A DNA stretch of 22,312 bases from Bacteroidales bacterium UBA3824 (GCA_002393195.1 DGIK01000061.1:1-22312), one strand, 5' to 3'. Positions 1 through 7,383 are shown, counted from the first letter of the stretch. Notes: generated from the sequence alone by a model not told the origin. Translations and numbers: made by a program.

Positions 1-900
1 GTCACCTTCCCCTGGTCCATGATAGACAAGATTACCCCTCGCCCTCACCAGAAGGTGAAAGAGCTCCTGGAGGCCGATGGTTTCGAAGACAACAACTACA
101 TCGAGACCGAAAAGCACACCTTCACCGCTCCATTCGTCAACGCCGAAGAGGTGCAATATCTTGTTATTGAGGATAATTACACCAACGGCCGTCCTCCGCT
201 CGATTTGGGAGGTGCGCTCTACACCACCCGCGAAACCGTTGACAAGGTGGAGACTATGAAGGTAACCACCTGTCTTAATCCGCTCCACACCGCAATGGCG
301 ATTTACGGCTGTATGTTGGGCTACACGCTCATCAGTGCCGAAATGAAAGATGACGACCTCCGTGCATTTATCCAGGAAATCGGATATATGGAGGCAATGC
401 CGGTAGTGGTTGACCCGGGCGTACTGAACCCCTACGAATTTATCGGCGCAGTGCTCAACAAGCGTCTGCCCAACCCCTTTATGCCCGACGCTCCGCAGCG
501 TATTGCCACCGACACAAGTCAGAAACTCCCCATCCGCTTTGGCGAAACACTCAAAAAGTACATCGCCCGTGGTCTTGATAAGAGCAACCTTGTGCTGATT
601 CCTTTGGTATTGGCGGGATATGCCCGTTACCTCAAAGGCATCAAGGACGACGGCACTCCGTTTGACTGTTCACCCGACCCAATGCTCGAAGAGTTGCAGG
701 CAATCGTCGCACCTTTGGAGATTGGCAAGCCCGATCAAGATTGGAGCGCATTGCGCAAACTTTACAGCCGCAAAGACATTTTCGCCATCGACCTCTACGA
801 AGCCGGCTTAGGCGAAAAAATCGAAGGCATGGTAAAGGAACTCTTTGCAGGAAACGGCGCAGTAAGGGCTACGCTGCATAAGTATGTGTCGGCGAGATAA
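1..900 (+). CDS. mannitol dehydrogenase family oxidoreductase (fructuronate reductase-like), 3' part
   Basis: This is a partial gene. The frame is open from base 1 (V-T-F-P-W-S before the first Met at 19) and its 5' end, with the Rossmann NAD-binding half, lies outside the window. What remains is the C-terminal catalytic domain of the long-chain mannitol dehydrogenase family, which includes mannitol 2-dehydrogenase, fructuronate reductase UxuB and tagaturonate reductase. Visible family marks are the opening MIDKITPRP, the VIEDNYTNGRPP stretch at about residues 49-60 (counted from Met 19), the catalytic Lys...Asn-x-x-His cluster (K81, N87, H90, bases 259-288) and the DTSQKLPIRFGETL segment. 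The Lys-Asn spacing is one residue longer than I recall for the enterobacterial enzymes. Family knowledge suggests NAD(P)H-dependent reduction of a keto-uronate or keto-sugar in the cytoplasm. The exact substrate cannot be decided here, since a neighbouring uxuA or kinase gene would lie upstream. It is followed by a strong terminator. Confidence 0.85.
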   Translation, partial: VTFPWSMIDKITPRPHQKVKELLEADGFEDNNYIETEKHTFTAPFVNAEEVQYLVIEDNYTNGRPPLDLGGALYTTRETVDKVETMKVTTCLNPLHTAMAIYGCMLGYTLISAEMKDDDLRAFIQEIGYMEAMPVVVDPGVLNPYEFIGAVLNKRLPNPFMPDAPQRIATDTSQKLPIRFGETLKKYIARGLDKSNLVLIPLVLAGYARYLKGIKDDGTPFDCSPDPMLEELQAIVAPLEIGKPDQDWSALRKLYSRKDIFAIDLYEAGLGEKIEGMVKELFAGNGAVRATLHKYVSAR

Positions 901-924
901 TTGATAATTGACAATTGAGAATCG

Positions 925-981
925 AAAAATTCCGTTCATAGTTAGCCAAGGTTTGATTGGCGCGCTATGAACGGAATTTTT
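925..981. terminator. bidirectional hairpin terminator between convergent genes
   Basis: There is a perfect 17-bp inverted repeat (925-941 pairing with 965-981). Its outer ends are A5 on one side and T5 on the other, so transcripts from either strand end the stem in a U-run. A 5-bp inner stem (GCCAA 945-949 with TTGGC 957-961) closes most of the loop. It sits 24 bp after the oxidoreductase stop and 27 bp after the stop of the convergent Rpn gene, so it can end both transcripts. Confidence 0.85.
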
Positions 982-1008
982 GTTTAAAAATCGTTGAATA
1001 TTGGTGGG

Positions 1009-1983
1009 TTACAGTTTGTCGATTTCTTCGGCGGTAAGACCTGTGTATTTGACAATCAATTCAATAGGCATACCATCAGATTTCATTTGTTTGGCGGTTG
1101 CAATGTGGGCATTTTTTTCGCCTTGCGCCATTCCTTGTGCCATTCCTTGTGCCATTCCTTGTGCCATTCCTTTTTGGTAACCGCGTTTTTCGCCTTTGTC
1201 TGCGCCTTCTTGGTATTTGGTATTCATTGCGTCTTTCAATACGACATAATCGTCGTATTCTTTCATATATTTTTCTTGCTCGGCGCGAGTGAGCACGTGA
1301 TAACTTGCCACCTCGCCAAGGCGCGAGAGGGCAGGTGTCTTGTCCATAAATTGTACCGAATTTCTCATCTTGTCCATATTTGCTATATTATACAACCAAT
1401 ATTCCAATTCAGTTTTGCAATTTTCGGGTTTCATCGACCTTTTTCTGTAATATGGCAACTGTATCTTCCAATATTCGATGAGGTCGTTGGTAATCTCCTT
1501 TTTCTTGCTGTTGACATCTACAATGCAATTTCGTGACACTTTGTGGCTCTCCTCTCCGGGAATTTTGAAGTTGAGAAGAAATACTCCGACCACTTTCTTG
1601 ATGTCGTAATCCCATTTTTTCTTCTCCTTCTTGGTGATGGTATCACCTTTCTGTTTTATGATGTCGCCTTGATTGGAAATGCCACGAGCTACATAATATG
1701 TAATACGTTTGTCGAGGAACGATTGTTTCTCGTTTTGCATTTCTATTATGAACTCTTCGCCTGTGTCAAGTTTGCATTTCAAGTCGTATATCACCCTGCG
1801 AGATTTTTCCTTGTCGCCATCTGATTCATTGTTCAAGTATGTCAGACTCACAATGTTGAGTTTGATGCCTGCATATTCAAACAATGCGGTAAGGAAACCT
1901 TTCATCACAATTTCGTCTCGAAAGCATTTCTTGAAGCCGAAGTCTGTAATCGGGCTGATATACAAAAAATCTTTTGTTTTCAT
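1009..1983 (-). CDS. Rpn family recombination-promoting nuclease / PDDEXK_2 putative transposase
   Basis: This 324-aa protein starts with the family hallmark SPITDFGFKKCF (about residues 10-21), followed by a PD-(D/E)XK-type core: Asp67 in VIYDLKCK and Glu81-x-Gln83 in FIIEMQ. This is the Rpn/PF12784 pattern. Known members are DNA endonucleases that stimulate RecA-independent recombination in E. coli, and some act against phage. After the nuclease core come a variable charged region, four exact MAQG repeats (residues 273-288) and a conserved tail (IELIVKYTGLTAEEIDKL), the usual family layout. It is convergent with the oxidoreductase and has no transposon ends or partner gene. A weak promoter is visible just upstream. 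The start at 1983 is chosen because it directly precedes the conserved N-terminus. The family is clear; the cellular job (selfish element, defence or recombination) is not. Confidence 0.88.
   Translation of the reverse strand: MKTKDFLYISPITDFGFKKCFRDEIVMKGFLTALFEYAGIKLNIVSLTYLNNESDGDKEKSRRVIYDLKCKLDTGEEFIIEMQNEKQSFLDKRITYYVARGISNQGDIIKQKGDTITKKEKKKWDYDIKKVVGVFLLNFKIPGEESHKVSRNCIVDVNSKKKEITNDLIEYWKIQLPYYRKRSMKPENCKTELEYWLYNIANMDKMRNSVQFMDKTPALSRLGEVASYHVLTRAEQEKYMKEYDDYVVLKDAMNTKYQEGADKGEKRGYQKGMAQGMAQGMAQGMAQGEKNAHIATAKQMKSDGMPIELIVKYTGLTAEEIDKL
1120..1167 (-). repeat. 4 x 12-bp in-frame tandem repeat (MAQG)4
   Basis: Four consecutive 12-bp units encode Met-Ala-Gln-Gly inside the Rpn gene. 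On the + strand the unit reads GCCATTCCTTGT and only the 3'-most unit carries substitutions. Near-identical units of a multiple of 3 bp can change copy number by slippage without breaking the frame, so this is a likely in-frame length-variable linker between nuclease core and tail. Confidence 0.9.
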
Positions 1984-2003
1984 ATTGTTTCAATATTTTG
2001 ACA

Positions 2004-2034
2004 CAAATGAAATATTTTTTTTTGAGGTATGCAA
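2004..2034 (-). promoter_or_regulatory. possible promoter of the Rpn-family gene
   Basis: On the minus strand a TTG (2034-2032) is followed after 20 nt by TTCATTTG (2011-2004). That is one mismatch from the Bacteroidetes sigma-ABfr -7 box TAnnTTTG at the usual 19-21 nt spacing from a -33 TTG/TTTG. It would start transcription about 15 nt before the ATG at 1983. The region is very AT-rich, so a chance match is possible. Confidence 0.35.
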
Positions 2035-2075
2035 GAGATTAACGCATTTTTTCAAATATTTTTCTCCGGTCAGTA

Positions 2076-2099
2076 GCGGGCGAGCCGCCCGCACTCCAC
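2076..2099 (-). repeat. GC-rich triloop hairpin, copy 1 of a dispersed element
   Basis: A perfect 7-bp stem, GCGGGCG/CGCCCGC (2076-2082 with 2086-2092), has a 3-nt loop that reads GCT on the minus strand. On that strand it is preceded by GTGGAGT (ending at 2093). The same element, with one compensated base pair, recurs at 7411-7434. This copy lies directly after the stop codon of the OmpA-like gene. There is no immediate U-run, so it may protect or process the 3' end rather than act as an intrinsic terminator. Confidence 0.75.
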
Positions 2100-2100
2100 T

Positions 2101-4521
2101 TTATTGTATCTTAAACTCCACTCTTCTGTTTTTTGCCTTGCCTTGTTCGGTGGTGTTGTCGGCGACGGGCTTGTCGGCTCCGTAGCCTTTGGCGATGATG
2201 TTGGCGGCGGGGCAGCCGAGGGAGATGAGGTGGTCTTTCACTGAATCGGCGCGGCGTTGAGAGAGGGTGCGGTTGGCTTCCGCAGAACCCGAATTGTCGG
2301 TGTGTCCTGAGATTTCGAGGACGGCGGTGGGATTCTGACGGATGAAGGCTGCAAGACGCGCAAGCTCGGGGAAGGATTCGGCGCGGAGTTGGTACTTGTT
2401 GGTGTCGAAGAAGATATTCTCCAAAACTATCGCAACCTTGCCTTCGAGGATTTCGGCGATGGAGTTCATCGTGATATTGCGCTCAATGTCCTTGCCGGAG
2501 GTGAGACCCTCGGTGTTGAGGTTGCCGGAGACGGGATAATAACCTTCCATTTCCACAAAATAGCCGTATTTTTTGCCGGCGGGGAGAGTGATGAAGTATG
2601 TGCCCTTCTGCGGGTTGCATTGCAATGTGCCGAGGATTTTGCCGGTTTCGAGGTCTTCCCACTTGATGGTGGCGGCGAGGGGCTTGCCGGTGTTGTCATC
2701 AACCTTGCCAAATACAATTCCAATGGCTTCGGGGCGCATCTTTTCGGGAAGGTCAACTGTACAAATGTCAACATTGCTGCTCGAAACCTTGGTGAACATT
2801 GCGCTCTTGCCGTCGGTGGCGATGAGATAATTGTAATCGTCGTTGGCGGTGTTGATTTCCTTGCCGAGATTGATTGGCTCGCTCCACTGAGTCCAAGAAG
2901 TGTCGCTGAGGCGTGTAGCCTTAAAAACGTCCAACTTGCCCATACCGCAATGGCCGTCGCTGCTGAAATACAATGTCTTCATATCCGATGCAAGCCACGG
3001 ACTGCGCTCGGCGTAGGGGGTGTTGATGGTGGAGCCGATGTTGATGGGGGAGTTCCAGGAGCCGTCTGTGTTGCGCGTGGATACGTAGATGTCGCTATTG
3101 CCGTGGTAACTGCCGTGAAAATACGACTCGTGCGGATGGTAGCGACCGACATTGCCCTGACGGTCTGTAATGAAGAAAATCGCGCTGCCGTCGGGCGCAA
3201 AGGATGCGTCGGCTGACCACGAATTGCCAAAGTTGAGGACAGTCATCTTTTTCAACTCCTTCCAGCCGTTGCGGGTGCGCTCGGTGAAGTAGATGTTGGC
3301 GTCCTTGTAGATGAGGAGCATATTGCCGTCGGGCGACACTGCGAGGGGGGCTTCGTTGCCAAATGGCGTATTGAATTGGTCCAAAGATTGAGCCTGTTGC
3401 CATGTGCCGCGTGCAAATTCAGCCACAAAAATGTCTTCGTTGCCGATGTTGTCGGGGCGACCGTTGCCACAAAAATAGAGCGTCTTGCCGTCGGGGGTGA
3501 TTACGGGTGCGTATTCGAGGTAGTCGGTGTTGATGGTCTTGGGCAGTGCGGTGGTCTTGGATTTGTTGCCGGGAGCGCGGAGCATTGCGGCGATGCGGTC
3601 GATGTCGGCTTTTTGGTCGGGAAATCTATCCGAATACGACGCGAATATGTCGCCCGCCTCCTTGTATCGTCCCCATTCCAAATATGGCGATACCATACGT
3701 TGCAATGCCACGAAGGCTTGTTGCGATGGGGCGGCTTTTTCAACAAACGCCTTGTAAAACGGTTCGTAGTCTTCGCTGTAAGGCATTGCAAGTTTCAGCT
3801 TGTCTGCCTCCTGTGCGAGTGCGTATGCAGCCTTGTCGGCGTCGGTGTAGAAAGGGTAGGAGGGGTACTGCTTGGCAAACAAATCCATCTGCGATAGTTC
3901 GCCCTCGGAGTAAAATTCGGCACATAGTTTTTTCCATTGCGATTCGTATTGTGCGCGGGCTTCCTCGGCGTGGGTGGTGTTGGGGTACTTGTCATAAAAA
4001 TCCTTGTAGGCGCGGAATGTGTTGGCTTGTGATGTACTCTGCCAAACTATTTCAGCTTGCAACTCGCGTGCCTCCTTCACCTGAGGCTCTGCGCCGTCGA
4101 AGTTTTCAATAAACCATTGGTAGCCGTCGTAGGTGTTGTTTTCGGCTTTTACCTTGTCCAATTGACCCTGCGCCACGGCGAGCATCTTGGCGTGGATTTC
4201 GTCGTACCCAAATCCGTAAACGTCCTTGCAGGTGGTTTTGGTCTTTTGTGATGAGGCATTGAAACGGTCGTTGGCGTTGCGTATCATCCTAAAACCTTTC
4301 AAAGCGTTGTAGCCTTGGTATGACGGTTCGCAGATGACGCAGCCCATACCGTAATTGGCAGCCATAGTCTCGGTGCTTTTTTCCAACGCCTTGGCAAACA
4401 CCTTGGCGGCGTCGTCGTATTTCTGGCGGTTGAGGTTCTCAAAACCCGCTTTGAGTGCCTGCGGCGAGGCTGTGAGCGTGGTGAGCGCAATTGCGATTAT
4501 TGTAAGTATTATTTTTTTCAT
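2101..4521 (-). CDS. PorE-like OmpA family protein (TPR - PD40 propeller - CRD - OmpA C-terminal domain)
   Basis: An 806-aa envelope protein. Residues 1-21 form a signal peptide without a lipobox Cys. Residues about 25-310 are TPR-like helices, and about 330-590 form a PD40/WD40-like beta-propeller with repeated SPDG/TPDGKTLYF-type strands. Residues about 598-685 are a carboxypeptidase-regulatory-like beta-sandwich (GKVDDNTGKPL...). Residues about 695-806 are an OmpA/MotB peptidoglycan-binding domain with FFDTNKYQL, GHTD and NRRVEF motifs. The two residues that clamp diaminopimelate in OmpA domains are present (Asp742 and Arg757, 15 apart). This domain order matches PorE, the peptidoglycan-linked part of the type IX secretion machinery in Porphyromonas, although PorE is a lipoprotein and this sequence shows no lipid-attachment Cys. 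Bacteroidales have many paralogs, so a T9SS role is only a possibility. It is the second gene of an operon, 13 bp behind the SpoIIE-type phosphatase. Confidence 0.88.
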   Translation of the reverse strand: MKKIILTIIAIALTTLTASPQALKAGFENLNRQKYDDAAKVFAKALEKSTETMAANYGMGCVICEPSYQGYNALKGFRMIRNANDRFNASSQKTKTTCKDVYGFGYDEIHAKMLAVAQGQLDKVKAENNTYDGYQWFIENFDGAEPQVKEARELQAEIVWQSTSQANTFRAYKDFYDKYPNTTHAEEARAQYESQWKKLCAEFYSEGELSQMDLFAKQYPSYPFYTDADKAAYALAQEADKLKLAMPYSEDYEPFYKAFVEKAAPSQQAFVALQRMVSPYLEWGRYKEAGDIFASYSDRFPDQKADIDRIAAMLRAPGNKSKTTALPKTINTDYLEYAPVITPDGKTLYFCGNGRPDNIGNEDIFVAEFARGTWQQAQSLDQFNTPFGNEAPLAVSPDGNMLLIYKDANIYFTERTRNGWKELKKMTVLNFGNSWSADASFAPDGSAIFFITDRQGNVGRYHPHESYFHGSYHGNSDIYVSTRNTDGSWNSPINIGSTINTPYAERSPWLASDMKTLYFSSDGHCGMGKLDVFKATRLSDTSWTQWSEPINLGKEINTANDDYNYLIATDGKSAMFTKVSSSNVDICTVDLPEKMRPEAIGIVFGKVDDNTGKPLAATIKWEDLETGKILGTLQCNPQKGTYFITLPAGKKYGYFVEMEGYYPVSGNLNTEGLTSGKDIERNITMNSIAEILEGKVAIVLENIFFDTNKYQLRAESFPELARLAAFIRQNPTAVLEISGHTDNSGSAEANRTLSQRRADSVKDHLISLGCPAANIIAKGYGADKPVADNTTEQGKAKNRRVEFKIQ

Positions 4522-4534
4522 AGTTATAATTATG

Positions 4535-6796
4535 TCAATTGATTCTTATTCCGACGAGTGTCATATCGTCCATTTGGAGGTCGTCGCCCTGCCATTCGGT
4601 GACGGCTTGCTCTATGATGTCGAATTGTTCGCGGACGGGTAGGGGACTCGCCTCGATGAGCAACGAGCGCAGCCTTTGCGACGAAAATCTTACTCTCTCG
4701 CCGTCCACAAAACTCATCTGGTCTTGTATTCCGTCTGAAAACATATACAGCATATCGCCGTGCTGGATGGGCATCGATTGAGTCTTGAAATTTTTGGATT
4801 CGATGATGGATTTGCCAATCGTCATTCTGTCGCCCCGGAGTGTGATTGGTTTGCCTTTGCGGACGATGTACGCGGTCTGGTTGGCGATTGCAAATTTCAT
4901 CTCCATCTGCTCCAAGTCGAGGCAGCATACTGTCATTTCCATGCCGTCGGATGGGCTGTCGTCGTTTTCGGCATTGAGGGTGGATTTGATGAAACTCCTC
5001 ATCTTGTCGAGTACGATGCCGGGGTTTTGGGCGTCGTCTTCGGTGGTCATATATTCTTTGAGCGCGGATATGCCGAGCATAGAGAGGAATGCGCCCGGTA
5101 TGCCGTGTCCGGTGCAGTCGGCGGTAATCATCACCGAATATCTGCCGCACCTTACTGCGCGGTAAAAATCGCCGCTCACGATGTTTCTCGGGCGGTAGAA
5201 TACGAAATTGTTGCCAAAAAGCTCGTCGATTTCCTTTTGGGACGATATGGCTGCGGTCTGTATGCGCTGGGCGTAGTTGATGCTTTCGAGGATTTTGCGG
5301 TTGGCGGACTCCACATCCTCCCATTGCTGGGTGATGATGTTTTTCTGGGTTTCGATTTCGTCGCGCTGAGCCTCGATTTCGGTTTTCTGCTGGTTGAGGA
5401 GTTCGTTTTTTAATAGGAGTTCGTTGTTGGAACGCTGCTTGATTTTGAATGCGCGGTGTATTGCGATGGTGAGCGCGGCTATTAGCACAAGGACAATGGC
5501 AAGCGAAAAGATGATGATGTACATCCGTTTTTGCCGCTCGGCGTGTGCGCGCTCGGCGTTCTCCTGGTTGATGCGCTCTATCATCATTGCCTGTGCTGTC
5601 TGCGAATTTGCGAGGGCGGTCATAGAGCTGTCGTTGGTGAGGCGCGAGGCGTATTCGTATTCTTTTTCGAGGTTTGCGAATGCCTTTTGCCAGTCGCCGA
5701 GTTGCAGGTACACTTCTTTGAGCATCAGGTGGTGTTCGCGCTTGTAGCTCTCATAGGTATCGTCAACGAAATACTGCTTCTCCAAATCAAGGAGAAATTT
5801 CTCTGCCTCGCGGTATTTGTGATAATACATCAGGTATTGCATATATACTCGGCTGAGATCCAGATATGATTCGTCGTAGCCATGAGAGAGGAAGTATTGC
5901 TCGGCTATTTTGTAATAGACAAGGCAGCTGTCGGCGTATCGGTGGTCGTCGGTATATTTGGCGAGTTTGATGTATGCGTCGGCGAGGTCGCCGTGCGAGT
6001 CGTATTTGCATTGTATGTAATATGGATTGTCTGAATTGGCGGAGTCGTGCAGGGCTATCGACTGTCTGAAAAGGTCTTTGGCGATGCGGAGGTTGGTGCC
6101 GTCTTGTATCGAATCTTCGTACAATATGTGAATATTGCCAATCCATTGTGTGGATACCGCCATGCCGGCGATGTCGCCGCTTTCTGTGGTGATTTGCAGA
6201 GCCTTGCGGTAATAGTTTTCTGCCGATTGGTAGAATTTTTTGTTGAACGACATATCGCCCAGAGTATTGTAGCAAATGGTCATTGTGGCGGTGTCGCAGG
6301 TGCGTATGCAGATGTCGAGGGCAGTATTTAGGTATTGCAACGCGCTGTCGGCGATGAATTGATTGTCGAACAACCTCGCCATCATCATATATGCCGTGGG
6401 CAGGAGCGTGGAGTCTTTGCATTGTTCCAGGAGGGTGATGCCTTTGTTCAATTGTTTGTATGCGACGTTGTAATCGCTGTTGGCGAGGTGCGCCCAGGCG
6501 ATGTTGCAGTAATTTTTGGCGCGGAGCGTGGTGTCTTCTGGCTTGCAAAACATCAGCGACCTTGTGGAATATTTGAGTGATGTGTCCACGTATTCTGTCT
6601 TGGCTGATACGAGGTAGTAGTTCATCGCCTTTACGCTGTCGGGGGAGTCGATGGTGGTGGCGGCGAGCAGGCTGTCTATTTCGCGCTGGATAGCGTTTGC
6701 CACCTCGTCGTCTTCCTGTGCGCTCGATGCCAATGGCAGCATTGCAAGCAAAACGGCGTAGATTATGGTTGTAATATGTCGTAGTAGGTGTTGCAT
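4535..6796 (-). CDS. membrane TPR-coiled-coil-SpoIIE (PP2C-type) serine phosphatase
   Basis: A 753-aa sensor-type phosphatase. Residues 1-26 form a signal peptide (ends ASSAQ). Residues about 55-390 are a periplasmic TPR array. One transmembrane helix spans about 425-447, a Gln/Glu/Lys-rich coiled coil about 455-500, and a cytoplasmic SpoIIE/PP2C domain about 520-753. Metal-binding aspartates are in place: SGD543, AD560CTGHG, SD688GIQD and DD743-744MTLVG. This architecture suggests that a periplasmic signal controls removal of phosphate from a Ser/Thr-phosphorylated partner, in other systems often a STAS-domain protein. No such partner, kinase or sigma factor gene is in the window, so the target is unknown. 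It is the first gene of the operon with the PD40/OmpA protein. A degenerate paralog lies 78 bp upstream on the same strand. Upstream, TACCTTTA (6823-6816, minus) resembles a -7 box but has no partner box. Confidence 0.9.
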   Translation of the reverse strand: MQHLLRHITTIIYAVLLAMLPLASSAQEDDEVANAIQREIDSLLAATTIDSPDSVKAMNYYLVSAKTEYVDTSLKYSTRSLMFCKPEDTTLRAKNYCNIAWAHLANSDYNVAYKQLNKGITLLEQCKDSTLLPTAYMMMARLFDNQFIADSALQYLNTALDICIRTCDTATMTICYNTLGDMSFNKKFYQSAENYYRKALQITTESGDIAGMAVSTQWIGNIHILYEDSIQDGTNLRIAKDLFRQSIALHDSANSDNPYYIQCKYDSHGDLADAYIKLAKYTDDHRYADSCLVYYKIAEQYFLSHGYDESYLDLSRVYMQYLMYYHKYREAEKFLLDLEKQYFVDDTYESYKREHHLMLKEVYLQLGDWQKAFANLEKEYEYASRLTNDSSMTALANSQTAQAMMIERINQENAERAHAERQKRMYIIIFSLAIVLVLIAALTIAIHRAFKIKQRSNNELLLKNELLNQQKTEIEAQRDEIETQKNIITQQWEDVESANRKILESINYAQRIQTAAISSQKEIDELFGNNFVFYRPRNIVSGDFYRAVRCGRYSVMITADCTGHGIPGAFLSMLGISALKEYMTTEDDAQNPGIVLDKMRSFIKSTLNAENDDSPSDGMEMTVCCLDLEQMEMKFAIANQTAYIVRKGKPITLRGDRMTIGKSIIESKNFKTQSMPIQHGDMLYMFSDGIQDQMSFVDGERVRFSSQRLRSLLIEASPLPVREQFDIIEQAVTEWQGDDLQMDDMTLVGIRIN

Positions 6797-6874
6797 TGTC
6801 GATATTTCTGCATCGTAAAGGTAGCAAGAATTTTTGATACGATGTTTTTTTTTAAGATTTTTTTAGTAAATCAA

Positions 6875-7029
6875 TCAAATCCTAATGCCTACAAGTGTCA
6901 TGCGTCTATCTGTGGCAGTGCGCCCTGCCAGGTGGCGATGGTTTGGGAGAAGGAGGCGAGTTGCTTGGGGACGGGCGTCAGGGCGATGGCGGCGATTAGT
7001 GTGGCGATATGTCGGAGTGCTTGTCGCAT
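6875..7029 (-). pseudogene. collapsed SpoIIE-phosphatase paralog: first ~17 and last ~34 codons fused, then frameshifted
   Basis: The minus-strand reading from ATG 7029 begins MRQALRHIATLIAAIAL, matching MQHLLRHITTIIYAVLL at the start of the intact neighbour. It then passes at about 6975-6980 straight into PVPKQ...TIATWQG, which aligns without gaps to the neighbour's PVREQ...AVTEWQG (about residues 720-737 of 753). After Q-I-D the frame is lost by one missing base (GACGCATG against GACGATATG in the intact gene). In the next frame MTLVGIRI and a stop follow, identical to the neighbour's MTLVGIRI before its final Asn. About 700 internal codons are therefore missing. The piece is not expected to make a working phosphatase; a 43-aa peptide could be translated before the frameshift stop. 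It is most simply a tandem duplicate that lost its middle. Confidence 0.8.
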
Positions 7030-7194
7030 GGTGGTTTTAGTTTTTATAAAAAAAATAAAAGTAAGATTATTTTCTGAAATAAGAAAAAAATTGTAACCCC
7101 GTTTAGTGTTAAATTTTTGTTAATTTTTCCAATTTTTAACAAAAAAAATTACACATTTGCCGTTATTAATATATCTAATTATGTGAATATTTAT
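7030..7194. other. AT-rich gene-free stretch
   Basis: This is a very AT-rich stretch with long A and T runs and no supported gene. It contains the upstream side of the minus-strand SpoIIE remnant, including TACTTTTA at 7063-7056 (minus), a poor -7 box without a partner. It leads into the plus-strand TATATTTG box at 7195. Confidence 0.6.
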
Positions 7195-7202
7195 TATATT
7201 TG
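7195..7202 (+). promoter_or_regulatory. -7 box (TATATTTG) of a plus-strand promoter
   Basis: An exact match to the Bacteroidetes -7 consensus TAnnTTTG, followed by GCGCAAAAA. No TTTG is found 19-21 nt upstream, so this is a half-match. If used, transcription would start near 7209 and give gene A a leader of about 250 nt containing the Rpn-like tail, the spaced CGCACGGAA repeats and the GC-rich hairpin. Confidence 0.4.
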
Positions 7203-7204
7203 CG

Positions 7205-7341
7205 CAAAAACTGGTACGCTGTCAATCGAGCAAATCGCCAATGCGATGGAACTCGACGTCCGCGAACTGACCGACTACATCAACACCCCCAGCCCCAACG
7301 GGGCGGCAACACCAAGCCGTGTGCGTGAGCGCACGGAATAA
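7205..7341 (+). pseudogene. possible remnant of an Rpn-like C-terminal tail
   Basis: In frame with a stop at 7341 the sequence reads ...KTGTLSIEQIANAMELDV followed by RELTDYI. This aligns without gaps to the C-terminal tail of the Rpn protein in this window (GMPIELIVKYTGLTAEEIDKL), sharing the pattern I-E-x-I-x5-L-x3-E-[IL]. No nuclease core precedes it; a promoter-like box stands directly upstream. It may be another gene whose middle has been lost. Alternatively the 32-codon ORF from ATG 7243 is a leader peptide, or the match is chance. Two small GC-rich hairpins lie at its end: GCCCC-AAC-GGGGC (7292-7304) and GTGCG-TGAG-CGCAC (7321-7334). Confidence 0.35.
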
Positions 7342-7383
7342 AAACGCACGGAAAAAACGCACGGAATAAAAAAACGCACGGAA
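7330..7383 (+). repeat. four spaced copies of CGCACGGAA separated by A-tracts
   Basis: CGCACGGAA occurs at 7330, 7345, 7358 and 7375, at intervals of 15, 13 and 17 bp. The spacers are almost pure A/T (TAAAAA, AAAA, TAAAAAAA). The first copy also forms the right arm of the 7321-7334 hairpin. The cluster lies 80-135 bp before the gene A start. It could be a repeated protein-binding site with bent A-tracts, or slippage debris. Confidence 0.8.

Noticed and set aside
901..920. TTGATAATTGACAATTGAGAAT as an attachment site or repeat
   Set aside because: Short ATAATTGACAATTG-type strings are common in AT-rich Bacteroidales spacers and no second copy was noticed here.
994..1536. Plus-strand frame with HSLC repeats opposite the Rpn gene
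   Set aside because: The repeat is just the complement of the MAQG codons; the minus-strand frame has the conserved Rpn motifs.
2389..3216. Open frame of 275 codons on the + strand
   Set aside because: It is antisense to the PD40/OmpA gene, whose domains are intact, and encodes Val/Gly/Ala-rich sequence with no recognisable fold; it is a codon-bias shadow.
6816..6823. Promoter of the SpoIIE/OmpA operon (TACCTTTA on the minus strand)
   Set aside because: It has one mismatch to the -7 consensus and no TTG/TTTG 19-21 nt upstream; too weak to list as a feature.
5787..6827. Open frame of 346 codons on the - strand
   Set aside because: It is the SpoIIE phosphatase gene read in another frame (Arg/His/Pro-rich, typical of out-of-frame GC-rich codons). 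The true frame has signal peptide, TPR and catalytic domain.
7330..7383. CRISPR-like array
   Set aside because: The repeated unit is only 9 bp, spacers are 4-8 nt of A/T, and no cas genes are present.
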